Source of the DNA: Chloroflexota bacterium
GTDB lineage: Bacteria; Chloroflexota; Dehalococcoidia; JACQUE01
Direction of reading: 5' to 3'
Assembly (NCBI GenBank): GCA_016210425.1
Contig: JACQUE010000129.1
Span: 1-6,909 of the forward strand
Length of the DNA: 6,909 nucleotides
The stretch's first letter is position 1. Each line of letters begins with the position of its first letter. Below the pieces are notes generated by a model that was given only the letters and a program-made list of their open reading frames with translations, did not search any database and was not told where the DNA came from. Positions 1-5,957 of the stretch are shown here, piece by piece. The position numbers were made by a program, and so were the translations under genes.

Positions 1-111
1 GCCATCCATAGGCCGCCGCCTCGCCTGGGGGAGCACAACACGGACGTGCTGGGCGAGCTCGGCCTGACCGCCGATGATGTAGAGCGATTGCGGGCTATCG
101 GAGCTATCTAA
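1..111 (+). CDS. C-terminal end of a probable family III CoA-transferase (CaiB/BaiF type), partial
   Basis: The first 111 bases read in frame 1 as 36 residues and a TAA stop; the gene begins left of the window. The tail contains PRLGEHN followed by TDVLGELGLTADDVERLRAIGAI. This fits the usual C-terminus of CaiB/BaiF (formyl-CoA-transferase-like) enzymes: a P-x-LGEHN-type motif, then a short helix ending in a 'LR..G.I' type terminus. Such enzymes move CoA between carboxylic acids without ATP. The catalytic Asp and the rest of the fold lie outside the window, so the substrate cannot be judged. The stop is 19 nt before the SucC-like gene on the same strand, so they are probably co-transcribed. 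The identification rests on a short motif only. Confidence 0.62.
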   Translation, partial: AIHRPPPRLGEHNTDVLGELGLTADDVERLRAIGAI

Positions 112-119
112 ATAGGGGT

Positions 120-124
120 AGGAG
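120..124 (+). promoter_or_regulatory. Ribosome binding site for the SucC-like gene
   Basis: AGGAG lies six bases before the GTG at 131. It supports this GTG as the start, together with the fit of the resulting N-terminus (MRFYEHEAKSLL) to the SucC family start (M-x-x-x-E-x-x-AK-x-L). Confidence 0.7.
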
Positions 125-130
125 CGAGCC

Positions 131-1330
131 GTGAGATTCTACGAGCATGAGGCTAAGTCGCTGCTGGCGAAGCAGGCCATCCCTGTGCCGCAGAGCGTTC
201 TCGTCAGCGACGCTCAAGAAGCGCGACGGGCCGCCGAGAGCCTCGGGTCGCCGGTGGTGCTGAAGGCGCAGGTGCTGAGCGGCGGGCGCATGAAGGCGGG
301 CGGCGTCAAATACGCGGATACGGCGGATGAGGCGGAGGCTGCGACGCGGGAGATCATGGGGCTGGAGATCGGAGGCCTGAAGACCGTCGCCATCCTGGTC
401 GAGCGCAGGGTACGGGTTGCCCAGGAGTACTATCTTGCCGTGACCTACGACCCTGTCGCCAAGCTCCCTGTCGCAATCTTCAGCAGCGCAGGCGGCATCG
501 ACATCGAGGAGGCGGCTGAGCGCATGCCGGAGAAGGTGGCCCGGGGCAACTTCTCGTCATTGACGCCCTTCACGGACTACGTGGTCAAGGAGCTGATAGC
601 CTCGCTCAACGTACCTGGAGCCGATCTGTCGCGCCTGACGGCCATCGCCTCGCGCCTGGCGCAGCTCTTCCTGCGCTATGACCTGACGCTGGCGGAGATC
701 AACCCCCTGGCGAAGCTCGGCGACGGGTCTTTCGTCGCGCTGGACGCCCATGTCGACCTGGACGACGAGGCCATCGGCCGGCAGCAGGCGCTTCTGAAAG
801 AGATGGGAATCTCGCCGGAGGGCCGCGAGGGCCGCCCTAGCACCGCCTTTGAGCTGGAGGCCGCGGCCATCGACAGGAGCGACCACCGGGGTGTCGCCGG
901 CCGCGTCGTCGAGTTCGGCGGCTCGCTGGGGCTCATCATCGGTGGCGGCGGCGCCAGCCTCACCGCCTTCGACGCTGTCCGCAAGTACGGCGGAAACCCC
1001 GCCAACTACTGTGAGATCGGAGGCAACCCTTCAGTGGGCAAGGTGGCGGCTCTGACCAAGCACATCTTGAGCAAGCCCGGCACGGATAAGATCGCTATCA
1101 TCATGAACGTAGTCAACAACACGCGGGTGGACCTGGTGGCGCGCGGCGTGATAAAGGGGGTCGTTGAGGCCGGCTACGACCCGGCGGAGAAGGTGGCCAT
1201 CTTCCGCATACCGGGCGCCTGGGAGGAAGAGGGCTTCCGCATCCTGCGCAAGTACGGCGTGGAGTATCTGGACCGGACGGCGTCGATAGACCAGGCGGCC
1301 AAGCGGGCCGTCGAGAAGACGGCGCGGTAG
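131..1330 (+). CDS. SucC-like ATP-grasp beta subunit of an ADP-forming acyl-CoA ligase (acid substrate unknown)
   Basis: Predicted cytoplasmic beta subunit (399 aa, close to SucC length) of a heteromeric succinyl-CoA-synthetase-superfamily ligase: acid + CoA + NTP to acyl-CoA + NDP + Pi. The N-terminal ATP-grasp domain covers about residues 1-210. It shows K45, the glycine-rich GGRMKAGG stretch at 51-58, the metal-site motif AEINPL (E189, N191) and D205. The C-terminal flavodoxin-like ligase domain (about 257-395) has GGGGAS at 271-276 and GGNPANYCEIGGNPS at 287-301. Where true SucC has a NIFGGI-type loop that helps hold succinate, this protein has NVVNNT (326-331). GGGAS and the following segment resemble ATP-citrate lyase/citryl-CoA synthetase from memory. 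The subunit class is secure. Succinate as substrate is doubtful, and malate, citrate or another acid is possible. The gene starts with GTG and is followed 10 nt later by the SucD-like subunit. Confidence 0.88.
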   Translation: MRFYEHEAKSLLAKQAIPVPQSVLVSDAQEARRAAESLGSPVVLKAQVLSGGRMKAGGVKYADTADEAEAATREIMGLEIGGLKTVAILVERRVRVAQEYYLAVTYDPVAKLPVAIFSSAGGIDIEEAAERMPEKVARGNFSSLTPFTDYVVKELIASLNVPGADLSRLTAIASRLAQLFLRYDLTLAEINPLAKLGDGSFVALDAHVDLDDEAIGRQQALLKEMGISPEGREGRPSTAFELEAAAIDRSDHRGVAGRVVEFGGSLGLIIGGGGASLTAFDAVRKYGGNPANYCEIGGNPSVGKVAALTKHILSKPGTDKIAIIMNVVNNTRVDLVARGVIKGVVEAGYDPAEKVAIFRIPGAWEEEGFRILRKYGVEYLDRTASIDQAAKRAVEKTAR

Positions 1331-1334
1331 GAGG
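1329..1334 (+). promoter_or_regulatory. Ribosome binding site for the SucD-like gene, overlapping the upstream stop
   Basis: AGGAGG starts inside the TAG stop of the SucC-like gene and lies six bases before the ATG at 1341. A strong site this close to the stop suggests coupled translation, giving equal amounts of the two ligase subunits. Confidence 0.75.
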
Positions 1335-1340
1335 AGGGGC

Positions 1341-2255
1341 ATGTCGATCCTGGTAGATAAAGAGTCACGGATCATCGTCCAGGGCATAACCGGGCGCGAG
1401 GCCGTCTCCTTTGTCGCCGATTCCCTGGGCTACGGAGCAAAGATCGTCGGCGGCGTGACGCCGGGCAAAGCAGGCATGGACGTGCACGGCGTGCCCGTCT
1501 ACAACTGTGTGCGTGACATAACGGGGAAGGAGCGGGTAGACATCGCCGTCATCTCCGTGCCGCCCGCCTTCGTTAAGGACGCCGCCTTCGAGGCCCTGCA
1601 GAACGGCGTGCCGCTAATTGTCGTGATCACCGAGCGAGTCGCCCGAGCGGACGTGGTGCAGGTGTTGGAGCTGGCGCGGCAACGGGGCGCCCGGGTCATC
1701 GGGCCGAACACGATGGGGCTCATCAGCCCGGGCAAGTCGAAGGCAGGCTCCGTGGGCGGGCCGCCCCAGGACGCGCGCAAGGCCTTCGTGCGCGGCCCCG
1801 TGGGGATCATGTCGCGCAGTGGCGGTATGACAACGGAGATAGCGAACCTTCTGACGCAGAATAGGCTGGGACAGAGCACGGCCATCAGCGTCGGCGGCGA
1901 CCCTATCATCGGCTCGACATTCGTGGAGCTCCTGCCCCTCTTTGAAGCAGACCCGGAGACGAAGGCCGTCGTCCTCTTCTGCGAGCCGGGCGGCAGCATG
2001 GAGAAGCCGCTCACCGATTACATCAAGGCCAACGGGACCAGGCTGCCCATCGTTGCCTTCATCGCCGGACGCTTCGCCGACGCCATGCCGGGAGTCCGCT
2101 TCGGCCACGCCGGCTCCATCGTGCAGGGCAAGCAGGACACGGCGGCGGCCAAGGTGGAGCTCTTCCGCGAGGCGGGCATCGCCGTGGCCGAGGAATTCTC
2201 GGAGATCGCGACTATCTTGAAGGAGAGGCTGGGGGATGGGAAGCATGTTTATTGA
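1341..2255 (+). CDS. SucD-like alpha subunit of the ADP-forming acyl-CoA ligase
   Basis: Cytoplasmic alpha subunit (304 aa; E. coli SucD is about 289), which binds CoA and carries the phosphohistidine. It begins MSILVDKESRIIVQGITGRE, very like SucD, and has a CoA-binding Rossmann domain at about 1-145. Within it are YGAKIVGGVTPGKAG (31-45) and IGPNTMGLISPG (120-131). The ligase domain follows, with SRSGGM (158-163), GGDPIIGSTF (185-194), CEPGGS (214-219; E215 matches the Glu that contacts phosphohistidine) and FGHAGSI (254-260), where H256 is the expected phosphorylated His. Differences from SucD are SRSGGM instead of SRSGT(L) and Thr124 where E. coli SucD has Cys123; the first resembles ATP-citrate lyase. 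The active machinery is intact. The acid specificity is not assignable from sequence. The gene is paired with the SucC-like gene just upstream, and the ferredoxin start overlaps its 3' end. Confidence 0.88.
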   Translation: MSILVDKESRIIVQGITGREAVSFVADSLGYGAKIVGGVTPGKAGMDVHGVPVYNCVRDITGKERVDIAVISVPPAFVKDAAFEALQNGVPLIVVITERVARADVVQVLELARQRGARVIGPNTMGLISPGKSKAGSVGGPPQDARKAFVRGPVGIMSRSGGMTTEIANLLTQNRLGQSTAISVGGDPIIGSTFVELLPLFEADPETKAVVLFCEPGGSMEKPLTDYIKANGTRLPIVAFIAGRFADAMPGVRFGHAGSIVQGKQDTAAAKVELFREAGIAVAEEFSEIATILKERLGDGKHVY

Positions 2256-2451
2256 GCTTAAGATCGATATCGACCGCTGCCGCGCGGGCCAGCCGTGCCG
2301 CGCCTGCATCGAGAGCTGCCCCGTCGACATCTTCGTTGCCACCGACGGCCTGGCTGCCGTTGTCGCCGATAATCAGGATGAGTGCACCCTCTGCGACCTG
2401 TGCCTCCAGCGTTGCCCGACCGAGGCGGTGACGTTGACTAAACTGTACTAG
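2236..2451 (+). CDS. Small 2x[4Fe-4S] ferredoxin, translationally coupled to the ligase genes
   Basis: A 71-aa soluble electron carrier with eight cysteines in two ferredoxin motifs. The second is canonical: C50-x2-C53-x2-C56-x3-C60-P. The first is C15-x5-C21-x2-C24-x3-C28-P, which has three extra residues between the first and second cysteine compared with the usual C-x2-C. By analogy to bacterial ferredoxins, C15, C21, C24 and C60 would hold one cluster and C50, C53, C56 and C28 the other. The ATG at 2236 lies inside the SucD-like gene (20-nt overlap, different frame), ten bases after AGGAG at 2221-2225. A second ATG at 2245 (three codons later) is an alternative start. The redox partner is not in the window. 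A 2-oxoacid:ferredoxin oxidoreductase or a flavoprotein encoded further upstream is a guess. Confidence 0.88.
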   Translation: MGSMFIELKIDIDRCRAGQPCRACIESCPVDIFVATDGLAAVVADNQDECTLCDLCLQRCPTEAVTLTKLY

Positions 2452-2508
2452 GAGGCAACCCCAAGCTCCGCCCCCATTCACGGACCGGGTTGTTGTTCCC
2501 CCATCTTG

Positions 2509-2538
2509 TTGTCAAGCCGCGACATCCGGATGTATGCT
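2509..2538 (+). promoter_or_regulatory. Candidate sigma70-type promoter for the biotin carboxylase gene
   Basis: TTGTCA (2509-2514, five of six matches to TTGACA) and TATGCT (2533-2538, four of six to TATAAT) are separated by 18 bases. Transcription would start near 2545 and leave a leader of about 43 nt that includes the AT-rich stretch. GGAG at 2575-2578 is nine bases before the GTG start. Found by eye and not tested against alternatives. Confidence 0.5.
2522..2533. promoter_or_regulatory. Perfect 12-bp palindrome in the promoter spacer, possible operator
   Basis: ACATCCGGATGT is its own reverse complement and lies between the candidate -35 and -10 boxes, touching the first base of the -10. 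This is a classic position for a dimeric repressor site. I do not recognise the cognate regulator, and no regulator gene is in the window. The symmetry does not extend beyond 12 bp. Confidence 0.4.
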
Positions 2539-2587
2539 TACAGTTGGCGGCATTTATTAATTATTTAGGAATATGGAGTAAGCCCAG

Positions 2588-4096
2588 GTGAGACCCAGCG
2601 CCCCTTTCAAAAGGGTCCTTATTGCCAACAGGGGCGAGATTGCGGTGCGAATCATACGCGCCTGTCGCGAGATGGGCATAATCGCAGCCGCCGTTTACAG
2701 CGACGCCGACCGCGATGCCCTCCATGTCCAACTCGCTGACGAGATCTACCCCCTGGGGCCCTCGTCACCGGAGGAGAGCTACCTCAACGCCGAGAAGGTC
2801 CTGGCCATCGCCCGCCGCGCCGGGGCCGATGCCATCCACCCCGGCTACGGCTTCCTTTCCGAGAACCCGGCCTTCGCCGACGCCTGCTCGGCACAGGGCA
2901 TTGTCTTCATCGGGCCGTCTGCCGATAACTTGCGATCGGTGGGCAACAAGGTCGCAGCCCGTCAGGTGGCCCAAGAAACAGGCGTGCCCATCGTGCCGGG
3001 CTCTGTCGCTAACCTCAATGGGCGCGGAGAAGCGGCCGCCATCGCGAGGGCAGTGGGCTATCCGGTGTTGCTTAAGGCGGCGGCGGGAGGTGGCGGCAAG
3101 GGTATGCGCATCGCCCACAACGAGGAGGTGCTGGAGCACGCCATCAGCGAGGCCGCCGGCGAGGCGAGGCGCGCCTTCGGCAACCCCAGCATCTACGTCG
3201 AGAAGCTGGTGCGGGCCCCTCGCCATATAGAGGTGCAGCTCCTGGCCGATAACTACGGCAACATCGTCCACCTGGGGGAGCGCGACTGCAGCATCCAGCG
3301 CCGCTACCAGAAGATCGTCGAAGAATCGCCTTCGCCGGGAGTCGACGCGGAGATGCGGCAACGGATAACGGAAGCGGCTATTCGCATGGCCCGCGGCGTC
3401 AGCTACCGGAACATAGGGACCGTCGAGTTCCTTGTCGACGGCAGCAACTTCTATTTCCTTGAGGTGAACCCTCGCTTGCAGGTGGAGCACCCGGTGACGG
3501 AGTTCGTGACGAGCGTGGACATTGTGAAGGAACAGATACTCATTGCGGCCGGAGAGCGCCTGCGCCTGCGGCAGGAGGATATCGTCAGCAGAGGCCACTC
3601 TATCCAGTGCCGCATCTACGCCGAGAACCCCTTCGAGAACTTCATCCCCGCGTCCGGAGTCGTGCAGGCGATCCGGCATCCGGGTGGCCCCAGCGTCCGC
3701 ATCGACAGTGGGGTCCAGGATGGCAGCAGCATCCCCATGGAGTACGACGGGCTGCTCTCGAAGGTTGTGGTCTGGGGCAAGGACCGGGATGAGGCCATCG
3801 CCAGGATGAGCCGGGCCCTGGACGAGTACAAGATCCTGGGCGTCTTCACCACTATCCCATTCAAGCGCTTCGTGGTGAAGACCGACCTATTCGCATCGGG
3901 CCGGTTTGACACCCACTTCATCAGCAACGTCTGGGCGGACTGGATAAAGCACGCCAAGGCCATGGGTATGATACCATCGCCGGTGGCGGAGACGGCGACC
4001 GACATCCGCCCTGTCACGGCAGGATCGCCGCTCTCTCGGAGAGAAGAGATGGCGCCGTGGCGTGTAATGGGTATGTTCTCGGCGGTGCGGCGCTAG
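2588..4096 (+). CDS. accC: Biotin carboxylase subunit of acetyl-/propionyl-CoA (or pyruvate) carboxylase
   Basis: Carries out the ATP- and bicarbonate-dependent carboxylation of biotin on a carrier protein, the first half-reaction of biotin-dependent carboxylases; cytoplasmic. The N-domain opens FKRVLIANRGEIAVRI. The ATP-grasp domain has K121, K163, the glycine loop GGGGKG (167-172), H213, C233 in ERDCSIQRR, and K242. E280 and E292 bind metal, and the VNPRLQVEHPVTE block (293-305) includes N294, R296 and E300. R342 lies in QCRIYAENP. All match E. coli AccC catalytic residues at a constant offset of about four. VNPR rather than MNTR is a feature seen in pyruvate carboxylases. The length of 502 aa exceeds E. 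coli AccC (449); the extra 45 or so C-terminal residues hold no biotin-attachment MKM motif. It starts with GTG at 2588 with GGAG nine bases upstream. It is monocistronic here, with no BCCP or carboxyltransferase gene adjacent, so the acyl substrate is unassigned. Confidence 0.93.
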   Translation: MRPSAPFKRVLIANRGEIAVRIIRACREMGIIAAAVYSDADRDALHVQLADEIYPLGPSSPEESYLNAEKVLAIARRAGADAIHPGYGFLSENPAFADACSAQGIVFIGPSADNLRSVGNKVAARQVAQETGVPIVPGSVANLNGRGEAAAIARAVGYPVLLKAAAGGGGKGMRIAHNEEVLEHAISEAAGEARRAFGNPSIYVEKLVRAPRHIEVQLLADNYGNIVHLGERDCSIQRRYQKIVEESPSPGVDAEMRQRITEAAIRMARGVSYRNIGTVEFLVDGSNFYFLEVNPRLQVEHPVTEFVTSVDIVKEQILIAAGERLRLRQEDIVSRGHSIQCRIYAENPFENFIPASGVVQAIRHPGGPSVRIDSGVQDGSSIPMEYDGLLSKVVVWGKDRDEAIARMSRALDEYKILGVFTTIPFKRFVVKTDLFASGRFDTHFISNVWADWIKHAKAMGMIPSPVAETATDIRPVTAGSPLSRREEMAPWRVMGMFSAVRR

Positions 4097-4100
4097 CTAG
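4093..4100. other. Abutting convergent stop codons in an 8-bp palindrome
   Basis: CTAGCTAG contains the TAG stop of accC (4094-4096, + strand) and the TAG stop of cobO (4097-4099 read on the - strand). The two coding regions meet with zero bases between them, so any terminator must lie inside the opposite gene. I see no hairpin with a T-run on either side. Confidence 0.85.
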
Positions 4101-4687
4101 AACTCCAGGCCCGGCTGGCCCTTGATCCCATTTCGGTAGGGGTGTTTGATCTCCCGCATCTCCGTCACCAGGTCGGCGAAGTCGAGGAGATCCTGGGAGG
4201 CGTCGCGGCCGGTCAGGATGACGTGGAGCCCCTCGGGACGGTGGCCCAACACCTCCTTGACCTCCTCAAGCGATAGCCAGCCATAGTTCAGCGGGTAGGT
4301 TATCTCGTCCAGGGCGATGACGTCGTACGCCCGCGAATTTATCTTCTCCTTGCAGATCTCCCAGCACTGCCGGGCGTAGGCCTTGTCCTTCTCCTGGTCC
4401 TCCGAGCGCCAGGTAAAGCCGTCGCCCAGGGGGACCACCTCGATGCCCATCTTGCGGGCGGCTCGGTGCTCGCCGTAGTTGCTGGTGGTCGCCTTGATGA
4501 ACTGGAGCATACAGACTCTCAACCCGCGCCCCCAAGCCCTGATGAGCGTGCCCAGGGCGGCGGTCGTCTTGCCTTTGCCGTCGCCCGTGAAGACCAGCAC
4601 CAGCCCGACCCGCTCCCGCAGCCTCCGCTCGAAGGCAGGCTTCTTCTCCCGCGACTCCGCCGCCGCGGATTCAGCCTCGTTTACCAT
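4097..4687 (-). CDS. cobO: Cob(I)alamin adenosyltransferase (corrinoid adenosyltransferase, CobO/BtuR family)
   Basis: Transfers the 5'-deoxyadenosyl group of ATP to the cobalt of cob(I)alamin or cobyrinic acid diamide, giving the adenosyl coenzyme form; cytoplasmic. From the ATG at 4687 the protein is 196 aa, the same size as E. coli BtuR. It has the P-loop GDGKGKTT (35-42) after the VFT strand, then LQFIK, the conserved GFTW, the Walker-B-like segment ALDEITYP, ILTGRDAS, and the family ending GLEF (GIDY in E. coli). The frame stays open 44 codons further upstream, but that stretch lies in the btuD-like coding region and shows no family similarity, so I place the start at 4687. AAGGA lies nine bases before it. 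The start overlaps the btuD-like stop by 17 nt, implying coupled translation and a shared role in corrinoid uptake and activation. Confidence 0.93.
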   Translation of the reverse strand: MVNEAESAAAESREKKPAFERRLRERVGLVLVFTGDGKGKTTAALGTLIRAWGRGLRVCMLQFIKATTSNYGEHRAARKMGIEVVPLGDGFTWRSEDQEKDKAYARQCWEICKEKINSRAYDVIALDEITYPLNYGWLSLEEVKEVLGHRPEGLHVILTGRDASQDLLDFADLVTEMREIKHPYRNGIKGQPGLEF

Positions 4688-5957
4688 CCGAAAGTATCCT
4701 TTCCACAATCTCCAGCAGGTTGGATGTAGTCGCGGTGTCGGCCCTTGCTGCAAGCGCCGAATAACGGCTAGTCGCCGCCCCGCTTGTGTAGTCGCGCTCC
4801 GCGATGGGCCGATCCTCAAGGAGAACCAAATTCCGCGCGCACGCCGCTGCCTCCAGGTTAAGTAGGTTGCCCGTGCCGAAGGGGATGTCGCACAGGACGA
4901 CGCAGTCCGCTTCGGCGATGAGGCGGCAGTGCTCCCGGTGGCTCGCCTGGTCGATGGCGCTGAAGGCGGGGATCGCGATTGCCTGTATCGCCAGCATGCC
5001 CGCCACGTTGTGGTCGGTATCGCCCTCGCCGAGGGGCCCGGCCGTAAGTTGGTAGCCGGCGCTCTGCAACAGGTACATGATGCGCGCGCCCCTTCCGCCG
5101 CCGGCGATGACGTGGACCCGTCCCTTGGCTGCGGTGCCAGCCGGGGCCGTGCCCGGCGCCAGGATGCTCAGGACCAGGGAGCCCGTCAGCGGGTCGGTTG
5201 AGATAGCGGCCTCCACGCCGAACGCCTCCCTGATGTTTCCGGGAACGAGCACCTCCGTCGCTGTCCCTTCCGCCAGGACGTGTCCGCGATGCAGCAGGAC
5301 CAACCGATCGCAGTAGCGGGCGGCCAGCGGCAGGTCGTGGATGGCGGCGATGGCGGTCAAGCCGCTCGCGGTAAGGACGCGCACCAGCTCCAGCACCTGT
5401 ATCTGGTGGTGGATGTCCAGGTTGGCCGTGGGCTCGTCCAGCAGCAGCAGGCATGGCTCCTGCGCCAGGGCGCGGGCGATGAGCAAGCGCTGGCGCTCGC
5501 CGCCCGATAGGGTCGAGACGGGGCGCTCAGCGAACTGGCTCGTCTCCGTGAAGGCCATCGCCTCCTTCGCCAGGCGAATATCTGTGTCTCCCTCTAGCTG
5601 GAAGCGCCCCAGGTGCGGGTAGCGCCCCATCAGCACCATCTCCAGGGAGGTGAACCCCTGGTCTGCCGGGCTGCTCTGGGGCACCTGAGCAACCAGCCGA
5701 GCGATCTCCTTCGGCCCCAGTTCGGCCAAGGCGCGTCCCTCGAGGTGGACTGTCCCTTCCGTGCCTGCCAAGATGCCGGAGATGGCACGCAGGAGCGTCG
5801 TCTTGCCTGCGCCGTTCGGACCTATGAGCCCGATGAACTCGCCTTTGCGAGCGCTCAGGCAGACGCCGCTCAACAGGCGAGCAGCCTGCACCCGGAAGCC
5901 GACATCAACTGCCTCCAGACGCCGCTTGGTGCCCTCTGTACCAGTTTCTTCTGGCAT
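4671..5957 (-). CDS. btuD: ABC transporter ATP-binding protein (BtuD/FecE type) with a C-terminal Rossmann-like extension
   Basis: Cytoplasmic ATPase of a corrinoid or iron-complex importer, 428 aa, far longer than the roughly 250 aa of a bare BtuD. The ATPase domain is about residues 12-265. It has Walker A GPNGAGKTT (46-54), Q-loop Q94 in VPQSS, signature LSGGERQ (150-156), Walker B LLLLDEP (170-176; D174, E175) and switch H207 in AIHD. After a Gly/Ala-rich linker comes a second domain (about 279-425). It has VHVIAGGGRGA (281-291), GEGDTD (310-315), AEADCVVL (348-355), PFGTGN (359-364) and LEDRPIAERD (380-389), reading as a beta-alpha, nucleotide-binding-like fold. Similar tails occur, as far as I recall, on some archaeal BtuD proteins; their role is not known to me. 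The neighbours btuF (42 nt upstream) and cobO (17-nt overlap) favour cobalamin over siderophore. The start ATG has only a weak, badly spaced GGAG directly before it. Confidence 0.88.
   Translation of the reverse strand: MPEETGTEGTKRRLEAVDVGFRVQAARLLSGVCLSARKGEFIGLIGPNGAGKTTLLRAISGILAGTEGTVHLEGRALAELGPKEIARLVAQVPQSSPADQGFTSLEMVLMGRYPHLGRFQLEGDTDIRLAKEAMAFTETSQFAERPVSTLSGGERQRLLIARALAQEPCLLLLDEPTANLDIHHQIQVLELVRVLTASGLTAIAAIHDLPLAARYCDRLVLLHRGHVLAEGTATEVLVPGNIREAFGVEAAISTDPLTGSLVLSILAPGTAPAGTAAKGRVHVIAGGGRGARIMYLLQSAGYQLTAGPLGEGDTDHNVAGMLAIQAIAIPAFSAIDQASHREHCRLIAEADCVVLCDIPFGTGNLLNLEAAACARNLVLLEDRPIAERDYTSGAATSRYSALAARADTATTSNLLEIVERILSDGKRG
4697..4701 (-). promoter_or_regulatory. Ribosome binding site deciding the cobO start
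   Basis: AAGGA on the minus strand, within the end of the btuD-like gene, lies nine bases before the ATG at 4687. It supports that ATG over the longer open frame beginning at 4819. Confidence 0.6.

Larger units (their letters stand above)
2452..2587. other. Intergenic region between the ferredoxin and biotin carboxylase genes
   Basis: This 136-nt gap separates two same-strand transcription units. It contains a candidate promoter with an internal palindrome (listed separately) and a markedly AT-rich stretch at about 2551-2574 in an otherwise GC-rich window. I see no convincing intrinsic terminator for the upstream operon: CAACCC (2456-2461) can pair with GGGTTG (2487-2492), but the loop is 25 nt and no T-run follows. 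Confidence 0.7.

Noticed and set aside
557..1005. Long open frames on the minus strand inside the SucC-like gene, and similar ones under the other genes
   Set aside because: These are Arg/Pro/Ala-rich shadows typical of GC-rich coding DNA, with no recognisable domain, and they lie opposite conserved proteins.
2456..2497. Inverted repeat CAACCC/GGGTTG as a terminator after the ferredoxin gene
   Set aside because: The stem is six pairs, the loop is 25 nt, and no T-run follows. It is not better than chance in this composition.
2544..2572. Second promoter using TTGGCG and the AT-rich stretch before accC
   Set aside because: No acceptable -10 hexamer falls at 16-18 nt spacing. The AT-rich stretch is better read as an open leader downstream of the 2509-2538 promoter.
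3950..4096. Biotin-attachment domain at the end of the biotin carboxylase
   Set aside because: No AMKM-like motif or beta-rich biotinyl sequence is present in the C-terminal 45 residues, and no frameshifted continuation is possible because the opposite-strand gene begins at once.
4105..4118. CCAG/CTGG hairpin near the accC-cobO junction as a bidirectional terminator
   Set aside because: The stem is only four pairs, there is no U-tract on either strand, and it is fully inside the cobO coding sequence.
4688..4819. Longer cobO frame with 44 extra N-terminal residues
   Set aside because: The extension lies in the coding region of the btuD-like gene, has no resemblance to CobO/BtuR, and lacks a ribosome site. 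The ATG at 4687 has AAGGA at a proper distance and gives the family length.
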